From Martelella sp. NC20 (GTDB taxonomy: Bacteria; Pseudomonadota; Alphaproteobacteria; Rhizobiales; Rhizobiaceae): a DNA stretch of 64,000 nucleotides. The stretch covers positions 2,778,001-2,842,000 of the forward strand of contig NZ_CP054861.1 of assembly GCF_013459645.1 (NCBI RefSeq), written 5' to 3'. A model generated the notes under the pieces. It was not told where the DNA came from, did not search any database, and saw only the letters and a program-made list of their open reading frames with translations. Positions 1-10,258 of this stretch are shown piece after piece. The position numbers were made by a program, and so were the translations under genes. Each line of letters opens with the position of its first letter. Position 1 is the first letter of the stretch.

Positions 1-140
1 ATTCGCGCGCAAGATGCGGCGCCGTTCAGCCGGAGTTGGGCTGTGCGCCGTTTCAAAGCCTGCTCCTCGCGACACGGAAGACGCGGCGGCCACTGGCTTT
101 CGCGATTTCCTCCAAGGGGAACCAAGCGAAGGAGAGGGCC

Positions 141-1628
141 ATGAGTCTTGGCATCACGATCAGCCTGACGGCATATTTTCTGTTGATGATCGGCATCGGC
201 ATTTATGCCTGGCGAAAATCCACATCGAATTCCGAAGAATATATGCTGGGCGGCCGGCAACTTTCGCCGGGGGTCGCGGCTCTTTCGGCCGGCGCGTCCG
301 ATATGAGCGGCTGGCTGCTGATGGGCCTTCCGGGCGCGCTGTTCGTCTCCGGACTGACGCAGAGCTGGATCGGGATCGGCCTTGTCGTCGGCGCGTTCTT
401 CAACTGGGTCATTGTCGCGCCGCGCCTGCGCGAGCAGACCGAGCGCTACGACAATTCGCTCACCATTCCCGAATTCCTGTCGAAACGGTTCCCGAGCCGG
501 GCGCTTTCGCTCAGAAGCGTTTCAGCGATCGTGATCGTGGTGTTCTTCTCCGTCTACACCGCCTCGGGGCTGGTGGCGGGCGGCAAGCTGTTCGATACCG
601 CCTTCCCGGACCTGATCCATATCGGCGGCATGAGCGCCTATCAGACCGGCATCTATCTCACCCTCGGCATCGTGTTGATCTACACCATGATCGGCGGCTT
701 TCTGGCGGTCAGCCTGACCGATTTCGTCCAGGGCTGCATCATGATGCTGGCGCTGGTGATCATGCCGCTGGTCGTCCTCATCAAGGCCGGCGGGTTTGGC
801 GTCTCGGAGGCGCGGATGATGAGCGTCGATCCGAATTTCCTGTCGATGTTCCACGGGCTCACCGTGATCGGCTTCCTGTCGGCGGTTGCATGGGGGCTCG
901 GCTATTTCGGCCAGCCGCATATCATCGTGCGCTTCATGGCGGTGCGTTCGGTCAAGGATGTTCCGACCGCGCGCAATATCGGCATGACGTGGATGATCAT
1001 CTCGCTTGCGGGCGCCGTCGGCGTCGGCATTTTCGGGCGTTCCTATACCGTCGGCAACAATATCAACGTTCCCGATCCGGAAACGATCTTCATCATTCTC
1101 GCCAACCAGCTTTTCATTCCGCTGGTGACCGGCTTCCTGCTGGCCGCGCTGCTTGCTGCGGTAATGAGCACGATCTCGAGTCAGCTTCTGGTGGCCTCCT
1201 CCTCGCTGACGGAGGATTTCTACCGCCTGTTCCTGCGCCGTAACGCCGGCGAGCGCGAAATGGTCAATATCGGCCGGGTGTTCGTGCTGGTGGTGGCGAT
1301 CGTCGCCGCGGTCATCGCCCATAATCCCGATTCCGAGGTGCTGGGCCTCGTCTCCCATGCCTGGGCCGGTTTCGGTGCGGCCTTCGGTCCGCTGATCATC
1401 CTGTCGCTGACATGGCGCGGCATGTCCGGCGCGGGCGCGGTGGCGGGCCTTGTGGCCGGTGCCGTGACGGTGATCGTGTGGATCGCCCTCGGTCTCGACC
1501 AGAGCTTCATGGGCGGCCCCGGGGTCTATGAAATCATCCCCGGCTTCATCGTCGCATGGCTTGCCATCTGGCTGGTGAGCCTGGCAACGCCGACAAAGGA
1601 CGAGTTCCGCCCGCTTGCGGCGGAATAG
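141..1628 (+). CDS. putP: Sodium/proline symporter PutP
   Basis: A 495-residue inner-membrane protein of the sodium:solute symporter (SSS) family, predicted to bring proline into the cell with Na+. The protein is almost entirely hydrophobic, with about 13 membrane segments. Its N-terminus reads SLGITISLTAYFLLMIGIGI and is followed by SNSEEYMLGGRQL and GASDMSGWLLMGLPGA, which are typical of PutP. The ATG at 141 is preferred because GGAGAG stands 6 bases upstream; the frame is open further upstream but that stretch does not look like protein. No putA proline dehydrogenase lies beside it, so proline specificity rests on family resemblance. Bases 1-140 show no gene. Confidence 0.9.
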   Translation: MSLGITISLTAYFLLMIGIGIYAWRKSTSNSEEYMLGGRQLSPGVAALSAGASDMSGWLLMGLPGALFVSGLTQSWIGIGLVVGAFFNWVIVAPRLREQTERYDNSLTIPEFLSKRFPSRALSLRSVSAIVIVVFFSVYTASGLVAGGKLFDTAFPDLIHIGGMSAYQTGIYLTLGIVLIYTMIGGFLAVSLTDFVQGCIMMLALVIMPLVVLIKAGGFGVSEARMMSVDPNFLSMFHGLTVIGFLSAVAWGLGYFGQPHIIVRFMAVRSVKDVPTARNIGMTWMIISLAGAVGVGIFGRSYTVGNNINVPDPETIFIILANQLFIPLVTGFLLAALLAAVMSTISSQLLVASSSLTEDFYRLFLRRNAGEREMVNIGRVFVLVVAIVAAVIAHNPDSEVLGLVSHAWAGFGAAFGPLIILSLTWRGMSGAGAVAGLVAGAVTVIVWIALGLDQSFMGGPGVYEIIPGFIVAWLAIWLVSLATPTKDEFRPLAAE

Positions 1629-1725
1629 GCATCAACCGGGTGGCCGGCTCGGCCACCCGACCCTTGACCCTTATCCGCTTTAGTGGCACTCACCGCTCAT
1701 ACAAAAATGACGGAAGCCTTCTGCC

Positions 1726-2676
1726 ATGTCCGAAGCGACGATACCGCCCCATATGCATCCCACGCGCTCCTTCCAGGGGCTAATCCTGACATTGCAGGCC
1801 TATTGGGCCGACAAGGGCTGCGCCATCCTGCAACCCTACGACATGGAAGTGGGCGCCGGCACGCTGCATCCCTCGACCACGCTCCGGGCGCTCGGGCCGA
1901 AGCGCTGGAACGTCGCCTATGTCCAGCCCTCGCGCCGCCCGGCGGATGGCCGTTACGGCGAAAACCCGAACCGCCTGCAGCACTACTACCAGTATCAGGT
2001 GCTGCTGAAGCCCTCGCCGCCGGACCTGCAGGAGCTTTACCTTGGCTCGCTGAAGGCGATCGGCCTCGATCCGTTGCTGCATGACGTCCGTTTCGTCGAG
2101 GACGACTGGGAAAATCCCACCACCGGATCGGCGGGCCTTGGCTGGGAATGCTGGTGCGACGGCATGGAAGTCTCGCAGTTCACCTATTTTCAGCAGGTCT
2201 GCGGCATCGAATGCGCGCCCGTCGCCGGCGAACTGACCTACGGCCTTGAGCGCATCGCCATGTATGTCCAGGGCGTCGACAGCGTCTATGACCTCAATTT
2301 CAACGGCCGCGACGGCGATGAAAAGGTCACCTATGGCGATGTCTTCCTGCAGACCGAGCAGGAATATTCGCGTCACAATTTCGAATACGCCAATACCGAG
2401 ATGCTGCACCGCCATTTCAACGATGCCGAGGCCGAGTGCAAGGCGCTGCTCGCCGCCGGCAGCCCCGCCGAGCCGGGCATGCTGCACCGCTGCGTGTTCC
2501 CGGCCTATGACCAGTGCATCAAGGCCTCGCATCTGTTCAACCTGCTCGACGCCCGCGGCGTCGTTTCGGTGACCGAGCGGCAGAGCTACATTCTGAGGGT
2601 GCGCACACTGGCCAAGGCCTGCGGAGAGGCCTATCTTCTAACCGACGCCGGCGGTTTCGAGGCCAGGGCCGCCTGA
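1726..2676 (+). CDS. glyQ: Glycyl-tRNA synthetase alpha subunit GlyQ
   Basis: Catalytic subunit (316 residues) of the bacterial alpha2beta2 glycyl-tRNA synthetase, which charges tRNA-Gly with glycine in the cytoplasm. The class II core is clear: [19 protein letters not shown] near the N-terminus, [48 protein letters not shown], and [13 protein letters not shown] followed by [20 protein letters not shown]. Length is normal for the family. Its partner glyS lies on the same strand but begins only at 7683, after lemA, an aroA-type gene, a DUF2207 gene and an opposite-strand gene. Confidence 0.97.
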   Translation: MSEATIPPHMHPTRSFQGLILTLQAYWADKGCAILQPYDMEVGAGTLHPSTTLRALGPKRWNVAYVQPSRRPADGRYGENPNRLQHYYQYQVLLKPSPPDLQELYLGSLKAIGLDPLLHDVRFVEDDWENPTTGSAGLGWECWCDGMEVSQFTYFQQVCGIECAPVAGELTYGLERIAMYVQGVDSVYDLNFNGRDGDEKVTYGDVFLQTEQEYSRHNFEYANTEMLHRHFNDAEAECKALLAAGSPAEPGMLHRCVFPAYDQCIKASHLFNLLDARGVVSVTERQSYILRVRTLAKACGEAYLLTDAGGFEARAA

Positions 2677-2724
2677 AAGCGGCCGTTGGTACGGCAGTCA
2701 AGCGGATAACCGGGAGAAGTGCGC

Positions 2725-3285
2725 ATGATTACCCTGATCGTCCTCATCGTCATCATCGGAGCCCTGATCGGCTTCGTGGTCGCGCTGTATAATGCGCTCG
2801 TGCGCGCCCGCCAGACCGCCGAGGAGGCATGGTCCGGCATCGACGTGCAGTTGAAGCGCCGCGCCGACCTGATCCCCAATCTTGTGGAGACCGTGAAGGG
2901 CTATGCCTCCCACGAACGCGGCACGCTGGAAGAGGTGGTCGAAAAACGAAACAAGGCCCAGAGCGTCGCCGCCAATGATGTGGCCGGGCGTGCACAGGCC
3001 GAAGGCGAACTGACACAGGCGCTCGGCCGGCTGTTTGCGCTTTCCGAAGCCTATCCGGACCTCAAGGCCAACCAGAATTTCGCCGATCTTCAGGCCTCGC
3101 TCGAAAAGACCGAGAGCGAGATCCAGATGGCCCGGCGCTATTATAACGGCGCGGCCCGCGACCTGAACATCAAGGTCGAAAGCTTCCCGAGCAACATCAT
3201 CGCCGGCCAGTTCGGGTTCCGCAAGCGCGACTATTTCGAGATCGAGGATGCCGGCGACCGCGCCGTGCCGAACGTCTCGTTCTGA
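2725..3285 (+). CDS. lemA: LemA family protein
   Basis: A 186-residue membrane-anchored LemA protein. One N-terminal hydrophobic segment (about residues 2-22) is followed by the family signature NALVRARQTAEEAWSGIDVQ, then LKRRADLIPNLVETVKGYASHE and a helical region ending ARDLNIKVESFPSNIIAG. The biochemical role is unsettled in the family. LemA genes commonly sit directly before a DUF2207 (YciQ-like) gene; here that gene follows at 4588 after an intervening EPSP synthase gene. The ATG at 2725 is chosen because GGGAGA ends 7 bases before it; a GTG at 2719 is in frame but too close to that site. Confidence 0.93.
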   Translation: MITLIVLIVIIGALIGFVVALYNALVRARQTAEEAWSGIDVQLKRRADLIPNLVETVKGYASHERGTLEEVVEKRNKAQSVAANDVAGRAQAEGELTQALGRLFALSEAYPDLKANQNFADLQASLEKTESEIQMARRYYNGAARDLNIKVESFPSNIIAGQFGFRKRDYFEIEDAGDRAVPNVSF

Positions 3286-3329
3286 CTGCCTGCCGCCGAT
3301 AGAGTCGGCCCTGATGAAAGTGCATTCGC

Positions 3330-4577
3330 ATGGAAAAGCTCACCATCATCCCGCCCGGCCATGCGCTTGAGGGCCATGTCAGCCCGCCCGGATCGAAGTC
3401 GATCACCAACCGGGCGCTGCTGCTTGCCGGCCTCTCGAAGGGTACCAGCAGGCTGACCGGCGCGCTGAAAAGCGCCGACACCAAGCACATGGCGAATGCT
3501 CTCAGGGCGATGGGCGTCACCGTCGAGGAGCCGGATGCGACGAGTTTCGTCGTCAAAGGCACAGGCCGTCTTGAAGCCCCTTCCGGCCCGCTCTTCCTCG
3601 GCAATGCGGGAACGGCGACCCGGTTCCTGACGGCGGCGGCGGCCAGCGTCGATGGCACCGTCATCGTCGATGGCGACGAGCACATGCGCAAGCGGCCGAT
3701 CGGCCCGCTGGTCGCTGCCCTTCAGCGGCTCGGCATTTCGATTGAAGCGCCGACCGGCTGCCCGCCGGTCACCATCACCGGCAATGGCCGCTTCGGCTCC
3801 GGCCGCGTCGAGATCGACGCCGGACTTTCGAGCCAGTATGTCTCGGCGCTGCTGATGGCAGCGCCGCTCGCCTCCGCCCCGGTGACCATCGCGCTGACCG
3901 GAACCGAGATCGGCGCGCGCGGCTATATCCGCCTCACCCTCGATGCCATGGCCGCCTTCGGCGCGAAGGCCGAACAGGTGGACGAGGCCACATGGACGGT
4001 GCAGCCGGGCGATTACCGGGCCACCGACTTCCATATCGAGCCTGACGCCTCGGCCGCCACCTATCTCTGGGCGGCTGAAATCCTGACGGGCGGCGCAATC
4101 GATATCGGCACGCCGGCGGAAGACTTCACCCAGCCGGACGCGAAGTCCCACGCCGTGATGGCCGCCTTTCCGCACATGCCCGCCGAAATCGACGGCAGCC
4201 AGATGCAGGACGCCGTGCCGACGCTCGCCGTGCTCGCCGCCTTCAACGAGACCCCGGTGCGCTTCACCGGCATCGAGAACCTGCGCGTCAAGGAATGCGA
4301 CCGCACCCGCGCGCTGTCGCTCGGCCTCAACGCCATCCGCGAGGGCCTTGCGGAGGAAGACGGCGACGACCTGATCGTCCATTCCGATCCGGCACTTGCC
4401 GGCCAGCACCTGCCCGCCGCAATCGACACCTTCGCCGATCATCGGATCGCGATGAGCTTCGCGCTTGCCGGTCTGAAGATTTCCGGCATCACCATTCTCG
4501 ACCCGCTCTGCGTCGGCAAGACCTATCCCGGCTACTGGGACGCACTGGCCTCGCTCGGCGTCGAATACGAAACCTGA
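3330..4577 (+). CDS. aroA: EPSP synthase (3-phosphoshikimate 1-carboxyvinyltransferase), AROM-like
   Basis: A 415-residue enzyme of the EPSP synthase family, which joins phosphoenolpyruvate to shikimate-3-phosphate in the chorismate pathway. The active-site blocks are present: [15 protein letters not shown] near residue 20, [83 protein letters not shown] and [13 protein letters not shown]. Several of these (GTATRF, RVKECDR, CVGKT-P-W) match the EPSPS domain of fungal AROM proteins as I remember it better than E. coli AroA or the class II enzyme usual in rhizobia. A second, class II aroA probably exists elsewhere in the genome (inference). Activity on shikimate-3-phosphate is likely but not proven. 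Confidence 0.9.
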   Translation: MEKLTIIPPGHALEGHVSPPGSKSITNRALLLAGLSKGTSRLTGALKSADTKHMANALRAMGVTVEEPDATSFVVKGTGRLEAPSGPLFLGNAGTATRFLTAAAASVDGTVIVDGDEHMRKRPIGPLVAALQRLGISIEAPTGCPPVTITGNGRFGSGRVEIDAGLSSQYVSALLMAAPLASAPVTIALTGTEIGARGYIRLTLDAMAAFGAKAEQVDEATWTVQPGDYRATDFHIEPDASAATYLWAAEILTGGAIDIGTPAEDFTQPDAKSHAVMAAFPHMPAEIDGSQMQDAVPTLAVLAAFNETPVRFTGIENLRVKECDRTRALSLGLNAIREGLAEEDGDDLIVHSDPALAGQHLPAAIDTFADHRIAMSFALAGLKISGITILDPLCVGKTYPGYWDALASLGVEYET

Positions 4578-4587
4578 GGAGAACGCC

Positions 4588-6918
4588 ATGGCGATGGCAA
4601 ACCGGACAGTGTCAGATTTGCGGGGTTTTGCCATGCGGTGGTTTTCGACTTCTGTCGCCTTCCTTTCTTCCGTCATCCCGGCCTTGAGCCGGGATCCAGG
4701 GCAACACGGGAGGTCTATGCCGAGGACCAGCCGATCGATGAACGGCCTGAGACCCCGGCCCTGGATGCCGGCTCAAGGCCGGCATGACGGAAATGGTGGC
4801 AAGAGCACAGAACCGGCCTCGATATCCGCCCTGGCGGGCGCACTCCAATCAATCTCCCCCCTTGAGGGGGAGATGCCCCGACAGGGGCAGAGAGGGGTGA
4901 GCCGCAAGCCACGCACTCAGAGCCAATCGGATACGCTGCACCCCTCTCTGTCGCTTTCGCGACATCTCCCCCTCAAGGGGGGAGATTGGAGGTCGCTCGG
5001 CATCGTTGTGCTACTCACCACCGTCCTCCTCGCGGCCGCCCCCGTCCACGCCGCCGAAGTCATCAACAATTTCACCTCCGAGGTCACCGTCGAAAAGTCC
5101 GGCGTCTACGACGTCACCGAGACCATCGCGGTGCATGCCGAGGGCGACCAGATCAAGCGCGGCATCTTTCGTGACTTTCCCCTTCGCTTCGAGACAGATT
5201 CTGGGCGCAGCGGCGATGTCACCTTCGACCTGAAGTCCGTGACGCTCGACGGCCAGCCGGTCGATCATCACACCGAGAGCATCCCGGACGGCATTCGCAT
5301 CTATATCGGCTCCGCCGATACGATGGTTCCGCCCGGCGACCATACCTATCAGCTCGCCTATGAGACAGACCGGCATGTCCGCATCTTCGACGACCACGAC
5401 GAGATTTACTGGAACGTCACCGGCAATTTCTGGGCGTTCCCGATAGAGGCCGCCAAGGCCGTGATCACCCTGCCGGAAGGCGTCACGCCGACGAAGACGA
5501 CCTTCTACACCGGCGAATACGGCTCGCGCGCGCAGAATGCCCGCGAAACCACGAGCGGCAATGTGGTGACGTTCGAAACCACCGCGCCGCTTGGCCCCAA
5601 GGAAGGGCTGTCCGTGGTCATCGCCGTGCCGAAAGGCGCGATCGACGCTCCCTCATCCTCCGAAAGCGCGTCGTGGTTCCTCAGCGATTATCGCAACTAC
5701 TTCATCGGCTTCGGCGGGCTGCTGCTGGTGTTTGCCTATTACCTCCTGTCGTGGCGCAAGGTCGGGCGCGACCCGCCCTCAGGCGTGGTGGTGCCGCGCT
5801 GGGAGCCGCCGGAGGGTCTGTCGCCGGCGCTGGTGGCCTATGTCCAGAACCAGGGTTTCGGGTCGAGCCGGTTCGACGCGATCGCCGCAACCGCCATCGA
5901 TCTCGCGGTGAAAGGCTTCCTGATCATCGACGAGCCGAAAAAGGGCATGACGCTGAAGCGCACCGACAAGCCTTACGATCCTGCCTTGCCGGCAGGGCAG
6001 AAGGCGTTGCTGAAATCGGTCGATGATGCCGGCGGCGTGTTCATCGTCGACAAGGCCCACAGCACCTCGGTGGCGTCGATGGCGAGCGCCTTCACCTCCG
6101 CCATTACCGGCGAGCATCGCGACGAGTTCTTTGTCCGCAATATCGGTTACACGGTCGGCGGCGTCGCGCTTTCGGCGCTTGCGGGGCTGGCGCTGCTGGT
6201 GTTCGGCCATATCTCCAACGCCGTCATTCCGGTGCTGTTCTTCTCGGTGTTCATTTCGGTCTTCATCGGCCTGTTCGCATCGATGATCGCCAAGGCGTTC
6301 CGGCGGCGCGGGCGCTCGATGTCGTCGGCGATCGGAACGCTGGTTGCCGCGGGAGCCATCGGGTTTTTCCTGCTGCATGCCGTTGGCGGCATGGCGGTGA
6401 CGCTTGTCAGCGATCAGATCGATGCTCAGGACTGGGCCGTGATCGTCGCCTGCGGCGGGATCGTGCTCACCAACCTGATCTTCTTCTTCATCATGGGCGC
6501 GCCGACCACGGCCGGCCGCAGGAAGATGGACGAGATCGCCGGACTGAAACAATATCTGACGCTCGCGGAAGCCAACCGCATGAACATGGCCGGCGCGCCG
6601 GAAATGTCGCCACAGCATTTCGAGACGCTGTTGCCCTATGCCGTGGCGCTCGGCGTCGAAAAACCGTGGTCGGCAACCTTCGACAAATGGCTTGCCGCAG
6701 CCGTTGCCGCCGGCACGGTCGGCTATTATTCGCCCTACTGGTACGCCGGCGATTTCCGCCACCAGAACCTCTCCGACCAGATCGGCAGCTTCTCCTCGTC
6801 GATGGCCTCGACCATGTCGTCCTCCATGCCGACCCAGAACACCTCGTCCTCCGGTTTTTCGGGCGGCGGCGGGTTCTCCGGCGGCGGTGGGGGCGGCGGC
6901 GGCGGGGGCGGCTGGTAG
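4588..6918 (+). CDS. DUF2207 (YciQ-like) membrane protein with repeat-derived N-terminal insertion
   Basis: Open from ATG 4588 (another ATG at 4633) to 6918. The family part begins near 5002 with a hydrophobic signal segment ending APVHAAEV, then the extracytoplasmic DUF2207 beta domain, a membrane segment near residue 375 ([17 protein letters not shown]), a cytoplasmic region starting [19 protein letters not shown], several further membrane segments, and a glycine-rich tail ending in a poly-Gly run and Trp, common in this family. Function is unknown. Roughly 115 codons before the signal segment are translated repeat elements (4671-4790 and 4850-4988) that keep the frame. The start at 4633 ([11 protein letters not shown]) looks like the first half of a signal peptide now separated from its second half. 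An alternative is a GTG at 5008 behind GGAGG. Confidence 0.8.
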   Translation: MAMANRTVSDLRGFAMRWFSTSVAFLSSVIPALSRDPGQHGRSMPRTSRSMNGLRPRPWMPAQGRHDGNGGKSTEPASISALAGALQSISPLEGEMPRQGQRGVSRKPRTQSQSDTLHPSLSLSRHLPLKGGDWRSLGIVVLLTTVLLAAAPVHAAEVINNFTSEVTVEKSGVYDVTETIAVHAEGDQIKRGIFRDFPLRFETDSGRSGDVTFDLKSVTLDGQPVDHHTESIPDGIRIYIGSADTMVPPGDHTYQLAYETDRHVRIFDDHDEIYWNVTGNFWAFPIEAAKAVITLPEGVTPTKTTFYTGEYGSRAQNARETTSGNVVTFETTAPLGPKEGLSVVIAVPKGAIDAPSSSESASWFLSDYRNYFIGFGGLLLVFAYYLLSWRKVGRDPPSGVVVPRWEPPEGLSPALVAYVQNQGFGSSRFDAIAATAIDLAVKGFLIIDEPKKGMTLKRTDKPYDPALPAGQKALLKSVDDAGGVFIVDKAHSTSVASMASAFTSAITGEHRDEFFVRNIGYTVGGVALSALAGLALLVFGHISNAVIPVLFFSVFISVFIGLFASMIAKAFRRRGRSMSSAIGTLVAAGAIGFFLLHAVGGMAVTLVSDQIDAQDWAVIVACGGIVLTNLIFFFIMGAPTTAGRRKMDEIAGLKQYLTLAEANRMNMAGAPEMSPQHFETLLPYAVALGVEKPWSATFDKWLAAAVAAGTVGYYSPYWYAGDFRHQNLSDQIGSFSSSMASTMSSSMPTQNTSSSGFSGGGGFSGGGGGGGGGGGW
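4670..4790. repeat. Palindromic repeat element (CGTCATCC family) inside the DUF2207 reading frame
   Basis: An inverted repeat of about 120 bp. The left arm starts CGTCATCCCGGCCTTGAGCC, the right arm ends GGCTCAAGGCCGGCATGACG, and both are flanked inside by CCAGGGC/GCCCTGG-type sequence. The same family occurs at 28649-28766 and 49859-50007. It resembles the short palindromic intergenic elements common in rhizobia, but here it lies in an open frame. Confidence 0.85.
4850..4988. repeat. Palindromic mosaic repeat (CTCCCCCTT / GGGGGAGAT family)
   Basis: An inverted repeat running from CAATCTCCCCCCTTGAGG to CCTCAAGGGGGGAGATTG. The internal modules GACAGGGGCAGAGAGGGGTG and CACCCCTCTCTGTCGCTTTC are also inverted with respect to each other. 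It shares the CTGTCGCTTTCGCGACATCTC block with the elements at 9841-10013 and 44410-44572. It is translated as part of the DUF2207 gene. Confidence 0.85.
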
Positions 6919-6923
6919 GGCGT

Positions 6924-7508
6924 TCAGTCCGTCACGCGCGTGAACAGTATGCCCGACGGCTTTTCGGGATAGCCGGCATCGGGCGCGCTGTCCCACACAA
7001 GCGGCATGCGACCGAATTCGATGCCGGTCTGGTTGGCCCAGACGCTGTCCTTCAGTTCGGTGCCGATAGCGGGAAAGGTGTAGGGCGCGCATGTTCTGCC
7101 GGCGGCATCGCGCGGCACCCCGGTCTGCCAGTCGTCAAACCCGCAGCCGGCGGAACCCGCATTGGCATTGTAGTAGGTCGTCACCTCATCCGATAGCAGC
7201 GTGTAGAGAAACGGGCCGGTTTCCTGCGTGAGCTCGATGCGGTCGCCATTGGTGCGTGCCTCGGTAATAATGCCGCGATAATCGGCGCGCACTGTCGGGA
7301 TATCGCAATTGTCATGCGCATAGGTCTGCGCGCTCGCCGAAATCGTGTTGCCCTCTATGGTGACCTCGGCGATCAAGCCGTGGCGTCCGCCCTTGCCGAT
7401 CTGCAGGCATTCGGTGCGGAAATTTCCCTGGGGCAGGAGCGGGTTGGCGGAAACGACGGTGGCATTGCTTGCCAGAATGACGAGCGGCAAAAGGGACAAT
7501 GTGTGCAA
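6924..7508 (-). CDS. Predicted secreted protein of unknown function
   Basis: A 194-residue protein with a short N-terminal signal peptide (HTLSLLPLVILASNATVVSA, cleavage expected near residue 22) followed by a soluble, probably beta-rich domain with five cysteines (in TECLQIG, HDNCDIP, AGCGFDD and RTCAPY). I do not recognise the family. The start is a TTG at 7508, chosen because AGGAGA lies 8 bases upstream. It is convergent with the DUF2207 gene, with five bases between the two stops, and divergent from glyS. The periplasm is the likely location. Confidence 0.7.
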   Translation of the reverse strand: MHTLSLLPLVILASNATVVSANPLLPQGNFRTECLQIGKGGRHGLIAEVTIEGNTISASAQTYAHDNCDIPTVRADYRGIITEARTNGDRIELTQETGPFLYTLLSDEVTTYYNANAGSAGCGFDDWQTGVPRDAAGRTCAPYTFPAIGTELKDSVWANQTGIEFGRMPLVWDSAPDAGYPEKPSGILFTRVTD

Positions 7509-7682
7509 GTTCGGTTCTCCTGTCTATCCGCGCAGAATAGTAGGAAATCCGGCTCAATGCGGGCGCAAAAACGGTTCTTTTCCGGTCGCACCTCGAAAAA
7601 CCGTATTGCCGGATGACTTTTTTCACGGAGCTTGCTAACACCGCCGCTACCACGTTCCAGAACATGACAGAAGCCGTTCCCG

Positions 7683-9797
7683 ATGCCAGACCTTTTGCTT
7701 GAACTTCGCTCCGAGGAAATCCCCGCCCGCATGCAGCGGCAGGCGGCCGGCGAACTGAAGAAGCGCGTCACCGATGCGCTGGTCGATGCGGGTCTGACCT
7801 ATGAGGGCGCGCGCGATTATTTCACGCCGCGCCGGCTGACGCTCGACATTCACGGCCTGACGGCGCGCTCGGCCGATGTCCGCGAGGAACGCAAGGGCCC
7901 GCGCGTCGGCGCGCCGGAAAAGGCGCTGGAGGGTTTTTTGCGCGGCGCGGGACTCTCCGACATTTCCGAAGCGAAAATCCAGTCGGACCCCAAGAAAGGC
8001 GACTTCTACGTCGCCATCATCGAAAAGCCCGGCCGTGACGCGGAAGAAATCATCCGCGACGTGATGCCCGGCATCATCCGCACTTTCCCCTGGGCCAAAT
8101 CGATGCGCTGGGGTGCTGCCTCGGCAAAACCGGGAAGCCTGCGCTGGGTGCGGCCGCTGCAGTCGATCGTCTGCACCTTCGGTACGGAAATCGAGGAAAC
8201 CAGGGTCGTCGATTTCGAGATTGACGGCATCGTCGCCTCCAATGTCACCTATGGCCATCGCTTCCATGCGCCGGAACCCTTCACCGTGAAGCGCTTCGCC
8301 GATTACGCGGCGGGCCTGGAAAAAGCCTGCGTCGTGCTCGACGCCGAGCGCCGCAAGGAGATCATCCGCCAGGACGCCGCCAATCTGGCCTTCGCCAACG
8401 GGCTCGACGTGGTCGAGGACGAGGGGCTTCTGGACGAGGTCGCGGGACTGGTCGAATATCCGCAGGTGCTGCTCGGCGAATTCGAGGAGGCCTTTCTCGA
8501 AATTCCGGACGAGATCACCCGGCTGACGATCAAGACCAACCAGAAATGCTTCGTCACCCGCAAGCATGGCGAGGACAGGCTCACCAACAAATTCATTCTG
8601 GTCGCCAATATCGCCGCCACCGACGGCGGCAGGGAAATCCGTCACGGCAATGGCAAGGTCGTGCGCGCGCGTCTTTCCGACGCGCTGCATTTCTGGCATA
8701 TCGACCAGCGCGATCTGCCGGACCTTGGAACGCTTCATGCCTCGGCGGAAAAATTCGGCCTCGACCTCAAGAAGCCGCTCGACCAGCGCATGGCCAAGCT
8801 CGACGCGCTGAATGTGACGTTTCATGCCAGGCTCGGCACCCAGGGCGACCGCGTCGCCCGCATCCGCGCGCTTGCGGGCAGGCTTGCTCCGATCGTCGGC
8901 GCCGATCCGGCCGAAGTCGACCGCGCGGTGGTACTGGCCAAGGCCGACCTGCGCACCGAGGCCGTCGGCGAATTCCCCGAGCTTCAGGGCGCGATGGGCC
9001 GCAAATACGCGATCCTGCAGGGCGAGAGCGAGGATGTGGCGGCGGCCCTCGAGGAGCACTACAAGCCGCTCGGCCCCTCCGACGTCGTGCCGCGCGGCAA
9101 GGTGTCGCTGACGGTGGCGCTCGCCGACAAGCTCGACACGCTGACCGGTTTCTGGTCGATCGACGAAAAGCCGACCGGCTCGGGCGACCCTTATGCGCTG
9201 AGGCGTGCGGCGCTGGGGGTTATCCGGATTATTCTGGAACGTGGGGTGCGGCTGCCGCTGCTCGACGTTTTCGATGACCGCGACCTCCTCTCCTTCTTCC
9301 ACGACCGCTTCAAGGTCTACCTGCGCGACATGGGCGCGCGGTATGACCTGATCGACGCGGTGCTCGGGCCTGAGGCCGACGACCTCGAAGTCGTTGCCCG
9401 CAGGGTCGAGGCGCTGACGAAATTCCTTGATTCCGAAGATGGCCAAAACCTTCTGGCGGGCGAAAAGCGCGCCGGCCAGTTGCTGGCGGCGGAAGAAAAG
9501 AAGAAGACGCGGATTGCCGAAAAGGTCGATCCGGGGCTGTTCGAACTCGAGGCCGAGACGGCGCTTTACGCCGCCATTCTCGCCGCCGGGGAGAAGGCGA
9601 GGGCCGCTTCGGCGAAGGAGGATTTCTTTGCCGCCATGGAGGCGCTCTCGGTGCTGCGCGCGCCGGTCGACCGGTTCTTCGAGGATGTGCTGGTCAATGC
9701 CGAGGACGAGGCCGTGCGCGCCAACCGTCTGGCGCTGCTCGCCATGATCCGCGAGGCCACCGGCACGGTGGCGGATTTCTCGAAGATTTCTGGCTGA
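7683..9797 (+). CDS. glyS: Glycyl-tRNA synthetase beta subunit GlyS
   Basis: The 704-residue beta subunit that binds tRNA-Gly and completes the alpha2beta2 glycyl-tRNA synthetase with GlyQ. Recognisable features are the N-terminal [28 protein letters not shown] near residue 140, [31 protein letters not shown], the [24 protein letters not shown] block and the C-terminal anticodon-binding-like region ending [22 protein letters not shown]. Length and start are normal. It is separated from glyQ by about 5 kb and lies behind an opposite-strand gene, so it must have its own promoter. Confidence 0.97.
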   Translation: MPDLLLELRSEEIPARMQRQAAGELKKRVTDALVDAGLTYEGARDYFTPRRLTLDIHGLTARSADVREERKGPRVGAPEKALEGFLRGAGLSDISEAKIQSDPKKGDFYVAIIEKPGRDAEEIIRDVMPGIIRTFPWAKSMRWGAASAKPGSLRWVRPLQSIVCTFGTEIEETRVVDFEIDGIVASNVTYGHRFHAPEPFTVKRFADYAAGLEKACVVLDAERRKEIIRQDAANLAFANGLDVVEDEGLLDEVAGLVEYPQVLLGEFEEAFLEIPDEITRLTIKTNQKCFVTRKHGEDRLTNKFILVANIAATDGGREIRHGNGKVVRARLSDALHFWHIDQRDLPDLGTLHASAEKFGLDLKKPLDQRMAKLDALNVTFHARLGTQGDRVARIRALAGRLAPIVGADPAEVDRAVVLAKADLRTEAVGEFPELQGAMGRKYAILQGESEDVAAALEEHYKPLGPSDVVPRGKVSLTVALADKLDTLTGFWSIDEKPTGSGDPYALRRAALGVIRIILERGVRLPLLDVFDDRDLLSFFHDRFKVYLRDMGARYDLIDAVLGPEADDLEVVARRVEALTKFLDSEDGQNLLAGEKRAGQLLAAEEKKKTRIAEKVDPGLFELEAETALYAAILAAGEKARAASAKEDFFAAMEALSVLRAPVDRFFEDVLVNAEDEAVRANRLALLAMIREATGTVADFSKISG

Positions 9798-10258
9798 GAA
9801 ACACACCTCGCCTGAGAGCAGGGCGTTTGCAGAAGCTCCGCCGCATAGCCCCCCAATACTCTCTCCCGCTTGCGGGAGAGATGCTCCGAAAGGGGCAGTG
9901 AGGGTGATACAGCATTTCCTCCTGTAAGGGCGTTCGTGTGGATAGACTCCCCCCTCACTGTCGCTGTCGCGACATCTCTCCCCTCCGGGGCGAGAAGACT
10001 TGGGGGCTATGCGGTTCGGCCCAACGGAGTTTCCAGCGAGGATTGTTCGCCCCCACGCGGTTAACGCCCCGTCACCACCCCGTTCACTCTCTCTCAACCC
10101 TGCAAAATCGGATTTTGATAACCATTGATCCGCGTTGGAATTTCTTAACCGTGCTTGTTAAGGCGGCTGGTAACATCCTCGCCTAATATCCCCCTCAGAC
10201 GAACGGAAAAGTTCGCAAGTTTGCGCCGGATACCGGGGACTAAGACAAGGGTGATGAC
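9798..10258. other. Intergenic region between glyS and the DUF6101 gene
   Basis: A stretch of 461 bases without a gene. The left half is a mosaic repeat (9841-10013). The right half is AT-richer near 10110-10200 and probably carries the promoter of the downstream gene. Two TTAA motifs at 10145 and 10158 are 9 bases apart, so they do not fit a CtrA box. Confidence 0.6.
9841..10013. repeat. Mosaic palindromic repeat, copy 2
   Basis: Terminal inverted repeats CCGCATAGCCCCCCAA and TTGGGGGCTATGCGG bracket internal modules: CTCTCCCGCTTGCGGGAGAG, CACTGTCGCTGTCGCGACATC and CTCTCCCCTCCGGGGCGAG. The element at 44410-44572 is a close copy in the opposite orientation, and 4850-4988 shares one module. 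Confidence 0.9.

Noticed and set aside
6850..6918. Poly-glycine end of the DUF2207 protein as a frameshift artefact
   Set aside because: Gly-rich tails ending in aromatic residues are common in this family and the stop is in normal context.
7647..10097. 816-codon minus-strand frame opposite glyS
   Set aside because: Antisense shadow of a clear synthetase gene; its N-terminal part is translated repeat sequence.
10145..10161. Two TTAA motifs before the DUF6101 gene as a CtrA box
   Set aside because: The spacing is 9 bases, not 7, so it does not meet the consensus.
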